This document shows positions 9,276 to 18,633 of a DNA stretch of 64,000 bases, one piece after another. The position numbers were made by a program, and so were the translations under genes. Every line of letters begins with the position of its first letter. Position 1 is the stretch's first letter. Where the stretch lies: assembly GCF_000686905.1 (NCBI RefSeq), contig NZ_KK366037.1, positions 96,194 through 160,193 on the forward strand. Reading direction: 5' to 3'. The notes beneath the pieces were generated by a model. It was not told the DNA's origin. It searched no databases and worked only from the letters and a program-made list of their open reading frames with translations. The DNA comes from Marinospirillum insulare DSM 21763 (lineage in GTDB: Bacteria > Pseudomonadota > Gammaproteobacteria > Pseudomonadales > Halomonadaceae).

Positions 9276-9797
9276 TTAAGGTAATAAATTTGCTATACCG
9301 TACTCCTCATCAAGTAAACGACCTATAGCATTACCACTACTTAAATGGTGAGCATATTGGGTATGCAAACAACGAATCTGTTGCCAGTTCTCTATACCCC
9401 CTACACCCCGCTTAGAAAAAACTTCGGTAAAGCCTAAATTTTCTACTTCAGCGCGGGTTGCATCACTCATCGCGGCCCAACGCCTTGCAACATAATCTTC
9501 ATGGCTTTTTTGGTATTCTGCCATTAAAACCGGGTCATCTTTTAAACGCTCTTCTAATTCTTTTATTAAACCTGCTGCCTCTAAATGCGACAGTTCTTTA
9601 ACTAAAAAGCGGCTACTTAACCAATAAAAAGTAGGAAAAGGTTTACCTTTTACTAAGGCTGCCACCTGTAAAGCTAAAGGACGACCCTGGCTATCTATAG
9701 CCGTAATCAACTCCATTCCTAAGGGCTCTTTGCCAAGTTCATCAGCAATAAAAATACGCTCCTCTGGCGTAGGTTTTAAGGCAACTCTCTGAAACAT
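9276..9797 (-). CDS. DUF501 family protein
   Basis: This 173-residue soluble protein matches the DUF501 pattern: a central KPFPTFYWLSSRFLVKELSHLEAAGLI stretch with the (P)FPTxYxL core, a Y-x3-H-x2-Y pair near residue 120, and a C-terminal IRCLHTQYAHHLSSGNAIG block that includes the conserved Cys-Leu-His. The biochemical role of the family is unknown. In many bacteria DUF501 genes sit near an exopolyphosphatase (ppx) or eno; neither is adjacent here. The gene lies 114 bases from the small membrane gene and downstream of dps, from which a terminator separates it. Confidence 0.75.
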   Translation of the reverse strand: MFQRVALKPTPEERIFIADELGKEPLGMELITAIDSQGRPLALQVAALVKGKPFPTFYWLSSRFLVKELSHLEAAGLIKELEERLKDDPVLMAEYQKSHEDYVARRWAAMSDATRAEVENLGFTEVFSKRGVGGIENWQQIRCLHTQYAHHLSSGNAIGRLLDEEYGIANLLP

Positions 9798-9816
9798 AAA
9801 CTTTTCTCATCACAAT

Positions 9817-9848
9817 AAAAAACAGCGAGCTAACTGGCCCGCTGTTTT
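9817..9848 (-). terminator. Rho-independent terminator of dps
   Basis: A 9-base-pair stem (AAAACAGCG at 9819-9827 with CGCTGTTTT at 9840-9848) closes a 12-base loop. The A-run at 9817-9822 gives a U-tract on the minus strand, about 40 bases after the dps stop. It isolates dps from the DUF501 gene. Confidence 0.8.
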
Positions 9849-9888
9849 AGTTTAACTACTAGTTAAATTACCAAAATACGACTAGATA

Positions 9889-10362
9889 TTAGCTAGCTAG
9901 GTAAGCGCTAAGCATCCAAACTGTTTTTTCTTGTTGACCAATATAGTCACTCATTAATGCGGCAGTACCTTCATCACCGGCATCTGCTGCAACGTCCATT
10001 AAATCTCTTTGCATTTGTATAAGCTGCTTATAGCCTGCTAACAAGCCTTCAACACACACTTTGCCATCGGTCGCTTGCTTGTGTTCTTGAATGCTGCTTT
10101 GAGCAATGTAATCACTAAAAGCATGCAATGGACGGTGACCTAAAGTCAGAATACGCTCGGCAATTTCATCCACTTTTAAGAGTAGTGAGTTGTATTCTTC
10201 TTCAAACTTAACGTGTAGCTCGAAAAACTGACGACCCTGAATATTCCAGTGATAACCACGAACATTCATGTAAAAAATCTGGTAGTTGGCCAGCAGCTTA
10301 TTCAACTTTTCAGATAAAGTTTGTGCTTTTGAAATGTCTAAACCAATACGGTTAGTGCTCAT
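9889..10362 (-). CDS. dps: Dps-family DNA-protecting ferritin
   Basis: The 157-residue protein has the four-helix Dps fold. The inter-subunit ferroxidase site is visible in RGYHWNIQGRQFFELHVKFEEEYN, with the His, Asp/Glu and downstream Glu ligands on helices A and B. Dps dodecamers oxidise Fe(II) with peroxide, store the iron and often bind DNA during starvation or oxidative stress. The N-terminus lacks a long Lys-rich DNA-binding tail, so direct DNA binding may be weak (inference). A perfect AAGGAGG ribosome site precedes the ATG, consistent with high expression. It is a single-gene unit with its own terminator. Confidence 0.93.
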   Translation of the reverse strand: MSTNRIGLDISKAQTLSEKLNKLLANYQIFYMNVRGYHWNIQGRQFFELHVKFEEEYNSLLLKVDEIAERILTLGHRPLHAFSDYIAQSSIQEHKQATDGKVCVEGLLAGYKQLIQMQRDLMDVAADAGDEGTAALMSDYIGQQEKTVWMLSAYLAS

Positions 10363-10426
10363 ATAAACCTCCTTGCAGATTTAAAGTCTAAGCTAGCTTG
10401 GTTGCTAACTTTGCTATGGTTTTAAT

Positions 10427-10455
10427 CTTAACCTAGCAAGCTGGCTAGGGCTAAG
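10427..10455. repeat. Imperfect inverted repeat between purK and dps
   Basis: CTTAACCTAGC (10427-10437) pairs with 10444-10455 with one bulge around a 6-base loop. It sits 41 bases after the purK stop and 65 bases before the dps start. It could be a weak purK terminator or a regulatory site for dps; no strong U-tract follows on the minus strand. Confidence 0.35.
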
Positions 10456-10495
10456 ATTTTTTATAAATTCCTTCCATAGACTAAAGCTATCAAGC

Positions 10496-11635
10496 TTAAG
10501 ATTCAGATACAAAACTCAATTTAGGTAAAGGCGCTTCAGGCAATAGCAGAGCCACACGGTTAACCTTAGTTATAAGCTCAGCTGTTGTTTCGGCCACTAG
10601 GTTTAAGTGCCCTAATTTACGTCCTTCACGCTCTTCTTTACCGTATAAGTGTAGGTGTAAACCATCTTCTTGTAACAGCTGCTGCTTGTCGCCATTTTGA
10701 GCAATAATGTTAATCATACAGGTGGGCGAGCGGGCCGCTGTAGAACCTAGCGGTAAACCTGTAACCGCACGCAAGTGGTTTTCAAACTGGCTAGTAGCTG
10801 CACCATTTTGTGTCCAGTGCCCCGAATTGTGAACCCTAGGGGCCATTTCATTGGCCATTAGCTGACCATCGGTTTGTTGGAATAATTCTAGGGTTAACAC
10901 ACCCACATAATCTAACTCTTCTAAGAGCGCATTAATGTAGCCTTCTGCCTGACTTTGTAGGTCATTATTTAAGTTTGGCAGAGGCGCAAAAGAATAACGC
11001 AAGATGCCTTCAACATGGTGGTTTTCAGCCATAGGGTAAAAACGCACTTCACCCGTTTGGCTGCGCACGGCAATAATAGATACTTCACGTACAAAATCTA
11101 TAAAGGCTTCAACAATTAATTCACGCCCACCAATACGCTGCCAAACAGCCGCAACTTCTTGGCTAGAGTCATTTTTTAATACTGCTTGGCCTTTGCCGTC
11201 ATAACCTTCGGTTACGGTTTTAATCACCACAGGCTTTTGGTGTTTACTGGTTAAATCGGTGACTGCTTGTTGTAAACTTTCTAAGGAATTAACCAAGTGG
11301 TATTCAGGTGTGGGTATGGCTAGCTGGGTAAATAGGGCTTTTTCTAACCCTCGGTTTTGGCACACCTGCAAGGCACGGCTAGAAGGATAAACCGGCTTGT
11401 GCTGTTCGATTTCACGCACTAGTTCAACAGGTAGGTGTTCAAACTCATAGCTAACCACATCTACCTGGCTTAAAAACTCTGCTAAGCGGGTGTTGTTTTT
11501 ATCAACCAAGGTATGCCCTATATCAGCACTGGGATTTCCTGTGGTATCTAAAAAAGTAAAACGCTGCCCCAAAGGATAACCTGCTAAAGCTAACATCTGC
11601 CCTAATTGTCCAGCACCCAAAATACCTACACGCAT
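10496..11635 (-). CDS. purK: N5-carboxyaminoimidazole ribonucleotide synthase
   Basis: PurK uses ATP and bicarbonate to carboxylate AIR to N5-CAIR in purine synthesis. The 379-residue protein has the ATP-grasp layout: an N-terminal GILGAGQLGQMLALAG Rossmann-like loop, the ATP-binding TVTEGYDGKGQAVL segment, and the NEMAPRVHNSGHWT metal/phosphate motif near residue 267. All are intact. It follows purE by 29 bases, the standard purEK order, and PurE converts its product. Confidence 0.97.
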   Translation of the reverse strand: MRVGILGAGQLGQMLALAGYPLGQRFTFLDTTGNPSADIGHTLVDKNNTRLAEFLSQVDVVSYEFEHLPVELVREIEQHKPVYPSSRALQVCQNRGLEKALFTQLAIPTPEYHLVNSLESLQQAVTDLTSKHQKPVVIKTVTEGYDGKGQAVLKNDSSQEVAAVWQRIGGRELIVEAFIDFVREVSIIAVRSQTGEVRFYPMAENHHVEGILRYSFAPLPNLNNDLQSQAEGYINALLEELDYVGVLTLELFQQTDGQLMANEMAPRVHNSGHWTQNGAATSQFENHLRAVTGLPLGSTAARSPTCMINIIAQNGDKQQLLQEDGLHLHLYGKEEREGRKLGHLNLVAETTAELITKVNRVALLLPEAPLPKLSFVSES

Positions 11636-11664
11636 GGTTTAAACCTCAGTTCTTTAATACTTTT

Positions 11665-12156
11665 TTAGTTAGCTCGTGGATCAGGATTATCTAAAACGGT
11701 TTGAGTTTGTTTGTTGCGAAACTCGGCTAACTTCTTAGCAATTTCTGAATCACCTAATGCCAGTATTTGTGCAGCTAGAATAGCAGCATTAGCAGCACCC
11801 GCCTTACCTATCGCCAAGGTAGCAACAGGTACACCCGCTGGCATTTGCAGTATGGATAATAAAGAGTCCATGCCTTTAAGTGCTTGAGTTTCTATGGGTA
11901 CACCTAACACTGGCAGGCTGGTTTGCGAAGCTGCCATACCAGGTAAATGTGCGGCACCACCTGCGCCAGCAATAATTACTTTTAAGCCGCGTGCTTGTGC
12001 GCCTTTAGCGTAGGTAAACAATTTATCAGGCGTGCGGTGAGCAGAAACCACCTCTACCTCATAACTAACACCTAGCTCTTCTAGCAGTGCAGCTGCCCGT
12101 TCCATGGTCGGCCAGTCAGACTTAGACCCCATGATTACACCAACTTGTGGTTGCAT
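11665..12156 (-). CDS. purE: N5-CAIR mutase (class I PurE)
   Basis: PurE moves the carboxyl group of N5-CAIR to give CAIR. The 163-residue sequence has the class I signature: [13 protein letters not shown] at the N-terminus, SAHRTPDKL with the catalytic His near residue 42, and the [12 protein letters not shown] loop near 66. It is first in the purEK operon. The 141 bases upstream, shared with a divergent small gene, presumably hold the promoter; I could not identify a confident PurR site there. Confidence 0.97.
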   Translation of the reverse strand: MQPQVGVIMGSKSDWPTMERAAALLEELGVSYEVEVVSAHRTPDKLFTYAKGAQARGLKVIIAGAGGAAHLPGMAASQTSLPVLGVPIETQALKGMDSLLSILQMPAGVPVATLAIGKAGAANAAILAAQILALGDSEIAKKLAEFRNKQTQTVLDNPDPRAN

Positions 12157-12297
12157 CTATGTTTGCTCCCAGCCCTGAACTAATCAGTAGCAGTTAAAAT
12201 GAAAGCCAGAAAGCATACCCTATAAACTGACTAAGAGAAAAGTGTTAATCTAGTCAGGTTCATTTTTCTTGGTTATTTTTTCTTTTAAGGAAGGCTA

Positions 12298-12561
12298 ATG
12301 CTACTCAAATTAGGCTTAGGTTTACTGATTTTGCCTTTAATGGTTTTAATGGGAATTTGGGGTTTTGAATACGCCGATGTAAGCAGCTGTATTTATGAGG
12401 GCGGCAGTTATGACTATTTATTAGGTGAATGCTTAATGGACCAACAAGGAATATTTGTAACCTTTGCAGAGCGTCACCCTTCATTAGTAAGCACCAGCCT
12501 CTGGGCATCTTGTGCTGGGCTGGTGTTTACTATAGTTGGACTTTATCGTGGACGCAGCTAA
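12298..12561 (+). CDS. Small two-helix membrane protein of unknown function
   Basis: The 87-residue product has an N-terminal hydrophobic helix (residues ~4-24), a ~35-residue loop with two cysteines (in SSCIYEGG and GECLMD) and a second helix (~65-82) ending in a short basic tail. The two cysteines would lie in the same, probably periplasmic, loop and could form a disulfide. An AAGGAAG ribosome site precedes the ATG by 5 bases. I do not recognise the family. Its stop abuts the flgL stop with no base between, so there is no terminator between the convergent genes. Confidence 0.6.
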   Translation: MLLKLGLGLLILPLMVLMGIWGFEYADVSSCIYEGGSYDYLLGECLMDQQGIFVTFAERHPSLVSTSLWASCAGLVFTIVGLYRGRS

Positions 12562-13548
12562 TTAAATATAGTTAAACAGACTTAAACCAGAAATTTTACC
12601 AGTCACCTGCATACCTGCTTGGTAAGACAACATAGACTGCTCTAAACGCACAGCAGCATCGGCATAATCTAAGTCTTCTAGCTCAGAAATACTTTTTTCA
12701 GCAAAGGCCTCAAAGTCTAGATTGTTATTTTTCACAGCTTCTAAAGTGTTTTGCCTAGCACCAATTTGTGAGCGAGTTTGGGCTACCTGTTCAAAAGCCA
12801 CATCTATATTTTGAATCGCACTACGAATGGCTTCTTTATTGACAGGATCGCCGGCAGCACCATTACCCGTAGCATCTACAAAATACTGAATAACACCCAG
12901 CATATTATTGGAATACTCTTTAGGTGTGGCTGTTAGGTCTTGGCTACCATCATTAGTAAATATAGCTTCTGCTGAATCATGAGTGGCAAGCTTGGCTGTA
13001 TCTAATTTCTCAAAGGCTCTTGCACCTGATGTCAGCATTTTAATAAAAGTATCATCGGCTGCTTGAGCTTCACGCTCTATAGCATCACCTACAAAAGTAT
13101 TACCGTTATAAGCTTTTTCTTCTGCTTGGCTGCCTGCATAAATGTACTCGCCACTTTCATTACGAGTGTTTACCAGGCCTTGTAAATGGCTAAGCATTTC
13201 TTTTACTTCTATACCCGAAGCTTTTACCTGTTCATCGCTCCACTGATCACTACCTAGCTTAATAGCTAGCTCCTTTAATTTAATTAGAGAAGATTCAGTT
13301 TGATCAAGGGTTGACTCGGTTAGGCTAAGGTTTTTATCAGCAAAATCTATATTGCGATTGTACTGTTGCACCACCGCCATGCGGGTTTTGGTGTTGAGTG
13401 TTTGAGCTGCGGCTACTGGATCATCAGCAGGGGTAAGCACTCGCTTACCACTCGACATCTGGCCGTTAACCTTATGTAAATTACTATAGCTGTTCAGCAT
13501 GCTATTCATGCTGTTGTTGTACATTTGCGAAGTGGACAAACGAATCAT
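12562..13548 (-). CDS. flgL: Flagellar hook-filament junction protein FlgL (HAP3)
   Basis: FlgL joins the hook-associated FlgK ring to the filament. The 328-residue protein shows the flagellin-like terminal helices: an N-terminal MIRLSTSQMYNN segment, then SSGKRVLTPADDPVAAAQ, and a C-terminal heptad region (DYADAAVRLEQSMLSYQAGM) that packs in the D0/D1 core. The middle carries the variable outer domain. It is the last gene of flgFGHIJKL, starting 3 bases after flgK, and is exported by the flagellar type III system without a cleaved signal. Confidence 0.96.
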   Translation of the reverse strand: MIRLSTSQMYNNSMNSMLNSYSNLHKVNGQMSSGKRVLTPADDPVAAAQTLNTKTRMAVVQQYNRNIDFADKNLSLTESTLDQTESSLIKLKELAIKLGSDQWSDEQVKASGIEVKEMLSHLQGLVNTRNESGEYIYAGSQAEEKAYNGNTFVGDAIEREAQAADDTFIKMLTSGARAFEKLDTAKLATHDSAEAIFTNDGSQDLTATPKEYSNNMLGVIQYFVDATGNGAAGDPVNKEAIRSAIQNIDVAFEQVAQTRSQIGARQNTLEAVKNNNLDFEAFAEKSISELEDLDYADAAVRLEQSMLSYQAGMQVTGKISGLSLFNYI

Positions 13549-13551
13549 GGC

Positions 13552-15570
13552 TTATCTCCCAACACTAGCAATTAAAGTATCGAACAGCTTTTGCGCTGTT
13601 GATATCACTTGAGTAGAGGCCATGTAGGCCTGTTGAAAACGAATAAGATTACCGGCTTCTTCGTCCATATTAACGCCTGAAGCTGACTCACGCATAGACA
13701 CACTTTGGTTAAGTGTAGCTTGGCTTACCTGCGCAGCGGTACGCGATTCAGAGGTTTTAATACCTACCTGCTCAACCAGCATGGAATAGGTTTCACCCAA
13801 AGAAGCACCACCCGTACCATCGTCTTTACTTTCAATTAATTTAGCTTGCTGCAAATTAGCCAAGCCAGAGCCGTTTTGACCACCGGCAGTGCCTTCTAAA
13901 GTCCAAGTGTCACCTGTTTCAGCTTGCGTGGCATCAGCTATACTCAACACTAAATCTGAACCACCAATAGTAAAATCGTAAGTACCATCACCATTATCAG
14001 TACCGGTTGTTGATGTGCCTGCTGTATCAGTCAAAATAAAATCAGTACCATCATAGGTCACTTCCGCACCAGTTAAATTAGCTGGCCCTGTACCAAAGCT
14101 ACTTAAATTCTGTCCATCAAGATCTACATAACCTATCTTAGCTGTACCCGCATTATTTTCAGCTCCACTAATACCTGCTAAAGCAATTTTATTGGTGTCA
14201 GTTAACTCGGGTGAGCGCTCTAACTGAGAAGCACCAATACGGGTAGGTGAAATTAATAAGCCACTACCTTGGATATACTCAGGTATTCCTGAAGTAGTTA
14301 AATCCATATCAGTAGGCGGATTAACAGCAGTACCATTGGTTAGCCTAAAACCATAGGTAGCTTCTAAATCAGTATTTAATGCAGCCACATTAGCAAAACT
14401 AACCCCTTCACCGAATAAATTTCGCCCAGTTACTGAGTCATGCACTTCTAATTGCCCACTTCTTTCTTTAAGGTGGAACTCATTAGCAGGCAGTTTATTT
14501 AAACCCTCTGGATCTAACCAAACACCTGCAGGCGCTGTACGCTGTATGCCAGTAATTCGGTCTAGCTGGAAGTTTTCCGTATTGATGTCTTTAAATAAAT
14601 CACCACCTTGATCACCATTTAAGTCAGTACCAGCACGGTGTTGGTTATTCATTTCACCAGCAAAAACCATGGCAATACGACCCATTTCATTGAGGGCTGG
14701 GTCTAGGGTGTCTGAACGGTAACGAAGAATACCCCCCATTTCACCACCGGCAATTTCATTGGTGATGTGCATTTTAGTACCACGGCTATCAATCATATTA
14801 ACTTGATAACGGCTCTTATCATTTTGCCCAGGTACGGCTTCTAGCTTGTTTACATTTTCACCCGTAATAAGTGGAATGCCATTACCTATGGAAACGTTAA
14901 TGTTCAGACCATCTTGTTCTTGCACATTCACATCAACAATTTCGCTTAACTCACGCAGCAGTTCATCACGCTTATCAAATAAATCATTGGGTGGCTGGTT
15001 ACGCGCGCCTTGGTAAACAACAATTTCTTTATTTATTTCGCCAATACCCATGCTGAGTTCATTAATTTTGCTAGCGTAGGTTCTTAACTGGGTATTCAGG
15101 TTATTATTTTGGTCTGTTAAGCGCGATTGGGCGGTTTTAAAACGCTGGCTAACACTGTCTGCCTGGCTAAACACTAGCTGACGACCAGGTTTTGAAAGGG
15201 GGTCATTAGCAGCCGATTGCATGCCTTCAAAAAAACCATTTAAGGCATTACCTAAAGCCGAGTTTTCATTTGCTAAAAGCCCATCCAGCTCACTGGCATT
15301 ACGCAGGTAAGCTTCATGGTCTTTTAAACGGCTAGTATCAACACGCACTTGGTGAATGGTGTATTGATCAACAATACGCTCTATGGTTTGAGTACGAGAA
15401 CCTGTACCCATATAACCATGACCCGTACCAAAAGCAGGGTTGGTAATTTGCACGGCTCGTTGGCGAGAATAGCCAGGCGTATCGATGTTGCTAATATTGT
15501 GTCCAGTAACAGAAATATTGTTACGGCTAGTACGTAAACCTGTTAAACCGATACCTAGTAAATCGGACAT
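13552..15570 (-). CDS. flgK: Flagellar hook-associated protein FlgK (HAP1)
   Basis: FlgK forms the first junction ring at the distal hook. The 672-residue protein has the FlgK N-terminus (LLGIGLTGLRTSRNNISVTGHNISNIDTPGYSRQ) and the C-terminal helix (DEEAGNLIRFQQAYMASTQVISTAQKLFDTLI). It is longer than the ~547 residues of the enterobacterial protein. The extra length is a Thr/Gly/Asp-rich beta insertion around residues ~460-590, a surface domain that varies between species. A 57-base gap separates it from flgJ, with no evident terminator. Confidence 0.96.
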   Translation of the reverse strand: MSDLLGIGLTGLRTSRNNISVTGHNISNIDTPGYSRQRAVQITNPAFGTGHGYMGTGSRTQTIERIVDQYTIHQVRVDTSRLKDHEAYLRNASELDGLLANENSALGNALNGFFEGMQSAANDPLSKPGRQLVFSQADSVSQRFKTAQSRLTDQNNNLNTQLRTYASKINELSMGIGEINKEIVVYQGARNQPPNDLFDKRDELLRELSEIVDVNVQEQDGLNINVSIGNGIPLITGENVNKLEAVPGQNDKSRYQVNMIDSRGTKMHITNEIAGGEMGGILRYRSDTLDPALNEMGRIAMVFAGEMNNQHRAGTDLNGDQGGDLFKDINTENFQLDRITGIQRTAPAGVWLDPEGLNKLPANEFHLKERSGQLEVHDSVTGRNLFGEGVSFANVAALNTDLEATYGFRLTNGTAVNPPTDMDLTTSGIPEYIQGSGLLISPTRIGASQLERSPELTDTNKIALAGISGAENNAGTAKIGYVDLDGQNLSSFGTGPANLTGAEVTYDGTDFILTDTAGTSTTGTDNGDGTYDFTIGGSDLVLSIADATQAETGDTWTLEGTAGGQNGSGLANLQQAKLIESKDDGTGGASLGETYSMLVEQVGIKTSESRTAAQVSQATLNQSVSMRESASGVNMDEEAGNLIRFQQAYMASTQVISTAQKLFDTLIASVGR

Positions 15571-15627
15571 AATTTTATCCTTCCCATCTTTTGTACTTGT
15601 CTTAGTACTAAATCTTTACTTAATGCT

Positions 15628-16782
15628 TTATTTAGCGGCTTTACTAGCAACAGCTTTAGGTGCCTGCTGTGCCTCTTGCGAATCTATATTTTCTAACGCC
15701 TGATTTAAGGTGCTGCCATCCATAATATTAATAATTTTTCGTGCATAACGTGGATCAGTGGCATAGCCAGCCTGTTGCAAACCTTTAGCAAAGGCTTGAG
15801 AGTCTGCGGCCTTTTCAAGTGCTTGTTGATAACGTGGGTTAGCTGTTAAAAAATCAATGTAATCATCGATCGATTCATCTAAGGAATCATAAGCTCTAAA
15901 TGGCCAGCGCTCTTGTTGTGGCTGACCATTACGAAACTCTAAGGTTTGCACTTCGGCTGCTTCGCCATCCCAGCGCTGATCTGCTTTAATGTTAAATAAA
16001 TTAAAGCTGCTAGTACCGTCTTTACGAGGAATCATAAATTTACCCCAACCGGTTTCTAAGGCTGTTTGGGCAACCATTAATTTAGGGTCAACACCAATGC
16101 GCGCAGCAGCTTTTTGTGCCAGTGGGTAAACATGCCTAACAAAATCTTCTGGTGAAGCAAAGTAAGCGCGTTTATCTGCACTTACTGGCAAACCTTCAAT
16201 TTCTAGTGGTTTGCGTCCTGCCTTATCGGTTGCTGCTGTCATGGGTGGACGTTGAGCAGCTTGAAGAGCCTGGGCAGCAGCTTGGCGATCTTGATCTTGA
16301 CTGGGTGTATTAGCAGCAGCGGCCAAGGGGGGTTGTGTGAACCTTAGACGACGATTGTTAATTTGCTGCATTGCGTCTTCCGTTAGCAATTGCGCACCAC
16401 GACGTACATCTTCTGGAATATCACCTACGGCTTCTTTAGGTGCTTTTGCTAACTGCTTAACCAACACATCGGCTATACCCAGGCCTTCTCCGCCATTCGA
16501 TTGGGTCATGGCAATAGAAAACTGTTCATCCATCATGCCCTGAAAAAAAGACATTTCTTTAGAACGCATTAAGCTTTCTTCACCACCAATCAGCTCATCG
16601 GCATCACGGGCACTTTTCAAAATCATTTGAATAAATAAGGCTTCAAACTGACGGGCAACTTCTTTAAGGGCTTCTGGATCTTCCTCAACCGCACCTTTTT
16701 TTAGCTCCCGCAAACCTTGAAAATCATGGTAAGCATTTTGAGCTTTGGCATAGTTACCGTTGGCTGGCTTATCCCCAATCAT
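15628..16782 (-). CDS. flgJ: Flagellar rod cap and peptidoglycan hydrolase FlgJ
   Basis: FlgJ caps the growing rod and opens the peptidoglycan for it. The 384-residue protein has the N-terminal rod-scaffold domain (residues ~35-110, EVARQFEALFIQMILKSAR) and, after an Ala/Gln-rich linker (~145-195), a C-terminal glucosaminidase (GH73) domain. The catalytic Glu243 lies in VAQTALETGWGKF, followed by FNLFNIKAD and the YDSLDESIDDYIDFL segment. It is the two-domain form typical of gammaproteobacteria, longer than the 313-residue Salmonella protein because of the linker. Confidence 0.96.
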   Translation of the reverse strand: MIGDKPANGNYAKAQNAYHDFQGLRELKKGAVEEDPEALKEVARQFEALFIQMILKSARDADELIGGEESLMRSKEMSFFQGMMDEQFSIAMTQSNGGEGLGIADVLVKQLAKAPKEAVGDIPEDVRRGAQLLTEDAMQQINNRRLRFTQPPLAAAANTPSQDQDRQAAAQALQAAQRPPMTAATDKAGRKPLEIEGLPVSADKRAYFASPEDFVRHVYPLAQKAAARIGVDPKLMVAQTALETGWGKFMIPRKDGTSSFNLFNIKADQRWDGEAAEVQTLEFRNGQPQQERWPFRAYDSLDESIDDYIDFLTANPRYQQALEKAADSQAFAKGLQQAGYATDPRYARKIINIMDGSTLNQALENIDSQEAQQAPKAVASKAAK

Positions 16783-16792
16783 CTTCTTACCC

Positions 16793-17905
16793 TTAAATTA
16801 CGATTAGCTGAGCATTTAAAGCGCCGGCGTGTTTTAAGGCTTCCAAAATAGCCATTAAATCACCGGGTGCTGCACCGACTTGGTTAACCGCTCTTACTAT
16901 TTCATCTAAAGTAACCCCAGCATCAAACTTAAACATAGGGTTATTTTCTTCTTGAATGTCTATTTGTGTATTTTGCTGTTCCGCTGTTTCACCATCTGTA
17001 AAAGCATCTGGCTGGACGATTTCCGGGTTTTCTGCAATGGTCACCGTTAGGCTGCCATGCGTGACTGCCGCTGGAGCTACTCGAACATTCTGACCTATAA
17101 CAATGGTGCCTGTACGTGAGTTAATAATAACTTTTGCGGCAGCATCGGCAGTGGTGACTTCTAAGTTTTCTAATACCGATAAAAATGCCACTCGCTGACT
17201 GGTGTCTCTAGGCGCACGTACTCTGACAGAAACAGGGTCTAAAGCTTGAGCAGTAGTTGGCCCCATTAAACTATTAATGGTTTCCTCAATGCGCCTGGCT
17301 GTGGTGAAGTCTGGGTAGTGCAAGTTGAAAGTTAAGCTATCGTTATCACCAAAAAAGTTAGCCACTTCCCGCTCTACCGTTGCACCATTGGGAATACGTC
17401 CAACACTGGGCACATTTACTGTTACCCTAGAGCCATCTGCACCCGCAGCACCAAAACCACCCACTACTAAACTTCCCTGCGCTACTGCATAAACATTACT
17501 GTCTGCACCACGCAGAGGCGTCATTAACAAAGTACCGCCACGCAAACTATCAGCATTTCCTATAGAAGAAACGGTTATATCGATACTTTGCCCTGGTTTT
17601 GCAAAGGGAGGTAATTCAGCACTCACCGTAACAGCAGCCACGTTTTTTGACTTAGGGTTAACACCCGGTGGCAAGGTAATACCAAACTGATTCATCATGT
17701 TGGCAAAAGTTTGGTTAGTAAAAGGAGCGTTGTCACCTGTGCCATCTAGCCCCACAACCAAACCATAGCCAATGAGCTGGTTGCTTCGCACGCCTTCAAC
17801 AGTGGTAATATCTTTTAAACGACTGGTGCTGGCCTGCAGAACAAAAGACAAGCTAAATAAAACAAATGTAATTGCTGTTAAGCGTACTAGATTAGCAAGC
17901 TTCAT
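16793..17905 (-). CDS. flgI: Flagellar P-ring protein FlgI
   Basis: FlgI builds the periplasmic P ring, the bushing for the rod in the peptidoglycan layer. The 370-residue precursor starts with a Sec signal peptide (residues ~1-25, ending near LQAS). It contains the family blocks [37 protein letters not shown] and the C-terminal [21 protein letters not shown]. Length and order are standard. It lies 16 bases after flgH and 10 before flgJ in the operon. Confidence 0.97.
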   Translation of the reverse strand: MKLANLVRLTAITFVLFSLSFVLQASTSRLKDITTVEGVRSNQLIGYGLVVGLDGTGDNAPFTNQTFANMMNQFGITLPPGVNPKSKNVAAVTVSAELPPFAKPGQSIDITVSSIGNADSLRGGTLLMTPLRGADSNVYAVAQGSLVVGGFGAAGADGSRVTVNVPSVGRIPNGATVEREVANFFGDNDSLTFNLHYPDFTTARRIEETINSLMGPTTAQALDPVSVRVRAPRDTSQRVAFLSVLENLEVTTADAAAKVIINSRTGTIVIGQNVRVAPAAVTHGSLTVTIAENPEIVQPDAFTDGETAEQQNTQIDIQEENNPMFKFDAGVTLDEIVRAVNQVGAAPGDLMAILEALKHAGALNAQLIVI

Positions 17906-17921
17906 TCAGTGAACCCTCATA

Positions 17922-18605
17922 TTACAGCGGCCACCAGCCACTGTTAAAGAATCGAGCTAACCAGCCTTGTCGGTTAGAATTAGCTAGGTCGCCAGTACCG
18001 CTATAAGTAAGCCTTGCATCAGCCAACTGGCTAGAGCTAACCGAGTTATCTGGAAGAATATCTTCTGGCCTGACTATGCCTGAAACCCTTACGTATTCAT
18101 CACCCTGGTTAAGGGTTAACCATTTTTCACCACGAATTAACAGGTTACCATTGGGGTAAACATCGTGAACTGTGACCGTAATTTTACCTAGCAAACTATT
18201 GCTTTGGTCAGCACTGGCATCACCTTTAAAGTTTCTGTCTGTACCCATACCTAAACCCAAGTTTACTGGGGACTCACGCCCTGCAATTGTTGGGTTAGCG
18301 ATATCTATACTCGAATTACTTTTAATATCGGAAGTAGCAGATTTAGTAGAGCGAGTTCGTTCTTCTAAATCGACAGTAATAACATCGCCCACTCGGTAGG
18401 CTTTTCGGTCGTTAAATAAGGCTTTACTGTGGGCAGACTGATACAAAGATCCACGTGTTGGGGGTGGTGGCTCCATACGACTAGGTTGTACAGGTGCATA
18501 AACAGGATCATCTGGCTTGACCTGCTTTTCACCTGGATTGGCTGCACAGGCAGCAAGCTGCACTGCTAAGGCCAATACAAGTAATATAGAGAAGATACGC
18601 TTCAT
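17922..18605 (-). CDS. flgH: Flagellar L-ring lipoprotein FlgH
   Basis: FlgH forms the outer-membrane L ring. The 227-residue precursor has a lipoprotein signal with the lipobox LAAC, so Cys20 is the lipidated residue. The mature part contains the family segment FNDRKAYRVGDVITVDLEERTRSTKSA and the C-terminal VRPEDILPDNSVSSSQLADA. Presence of both FlgH and FlgI confirms a Gram-negative basal body. Confidence 0.97.
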   Translation of the reverse strand: MKRIFSILLVLALAVQLAACAANPGEKQVKPDDPVYAPVQPSRMEPPPPTRGSLYQSAHSKALFNDRKAYRVGDVITVDLEERTRSTKSATSDIKSNSSIDIANPTIAGRESPVNLGLGMGTDRNFKGDASADQSNSLLGKITVTVHDVYPNGNLLIRGEKWLTLNQGDEYVRVSGIVRPEDILPDNSVSSSQLADARLTYSGTGDLANSNRQGWLARFFNSGWWPL

Positions 18606-18633
18606 TCGACTGTCCCCACAAAAGAAACCTGGT

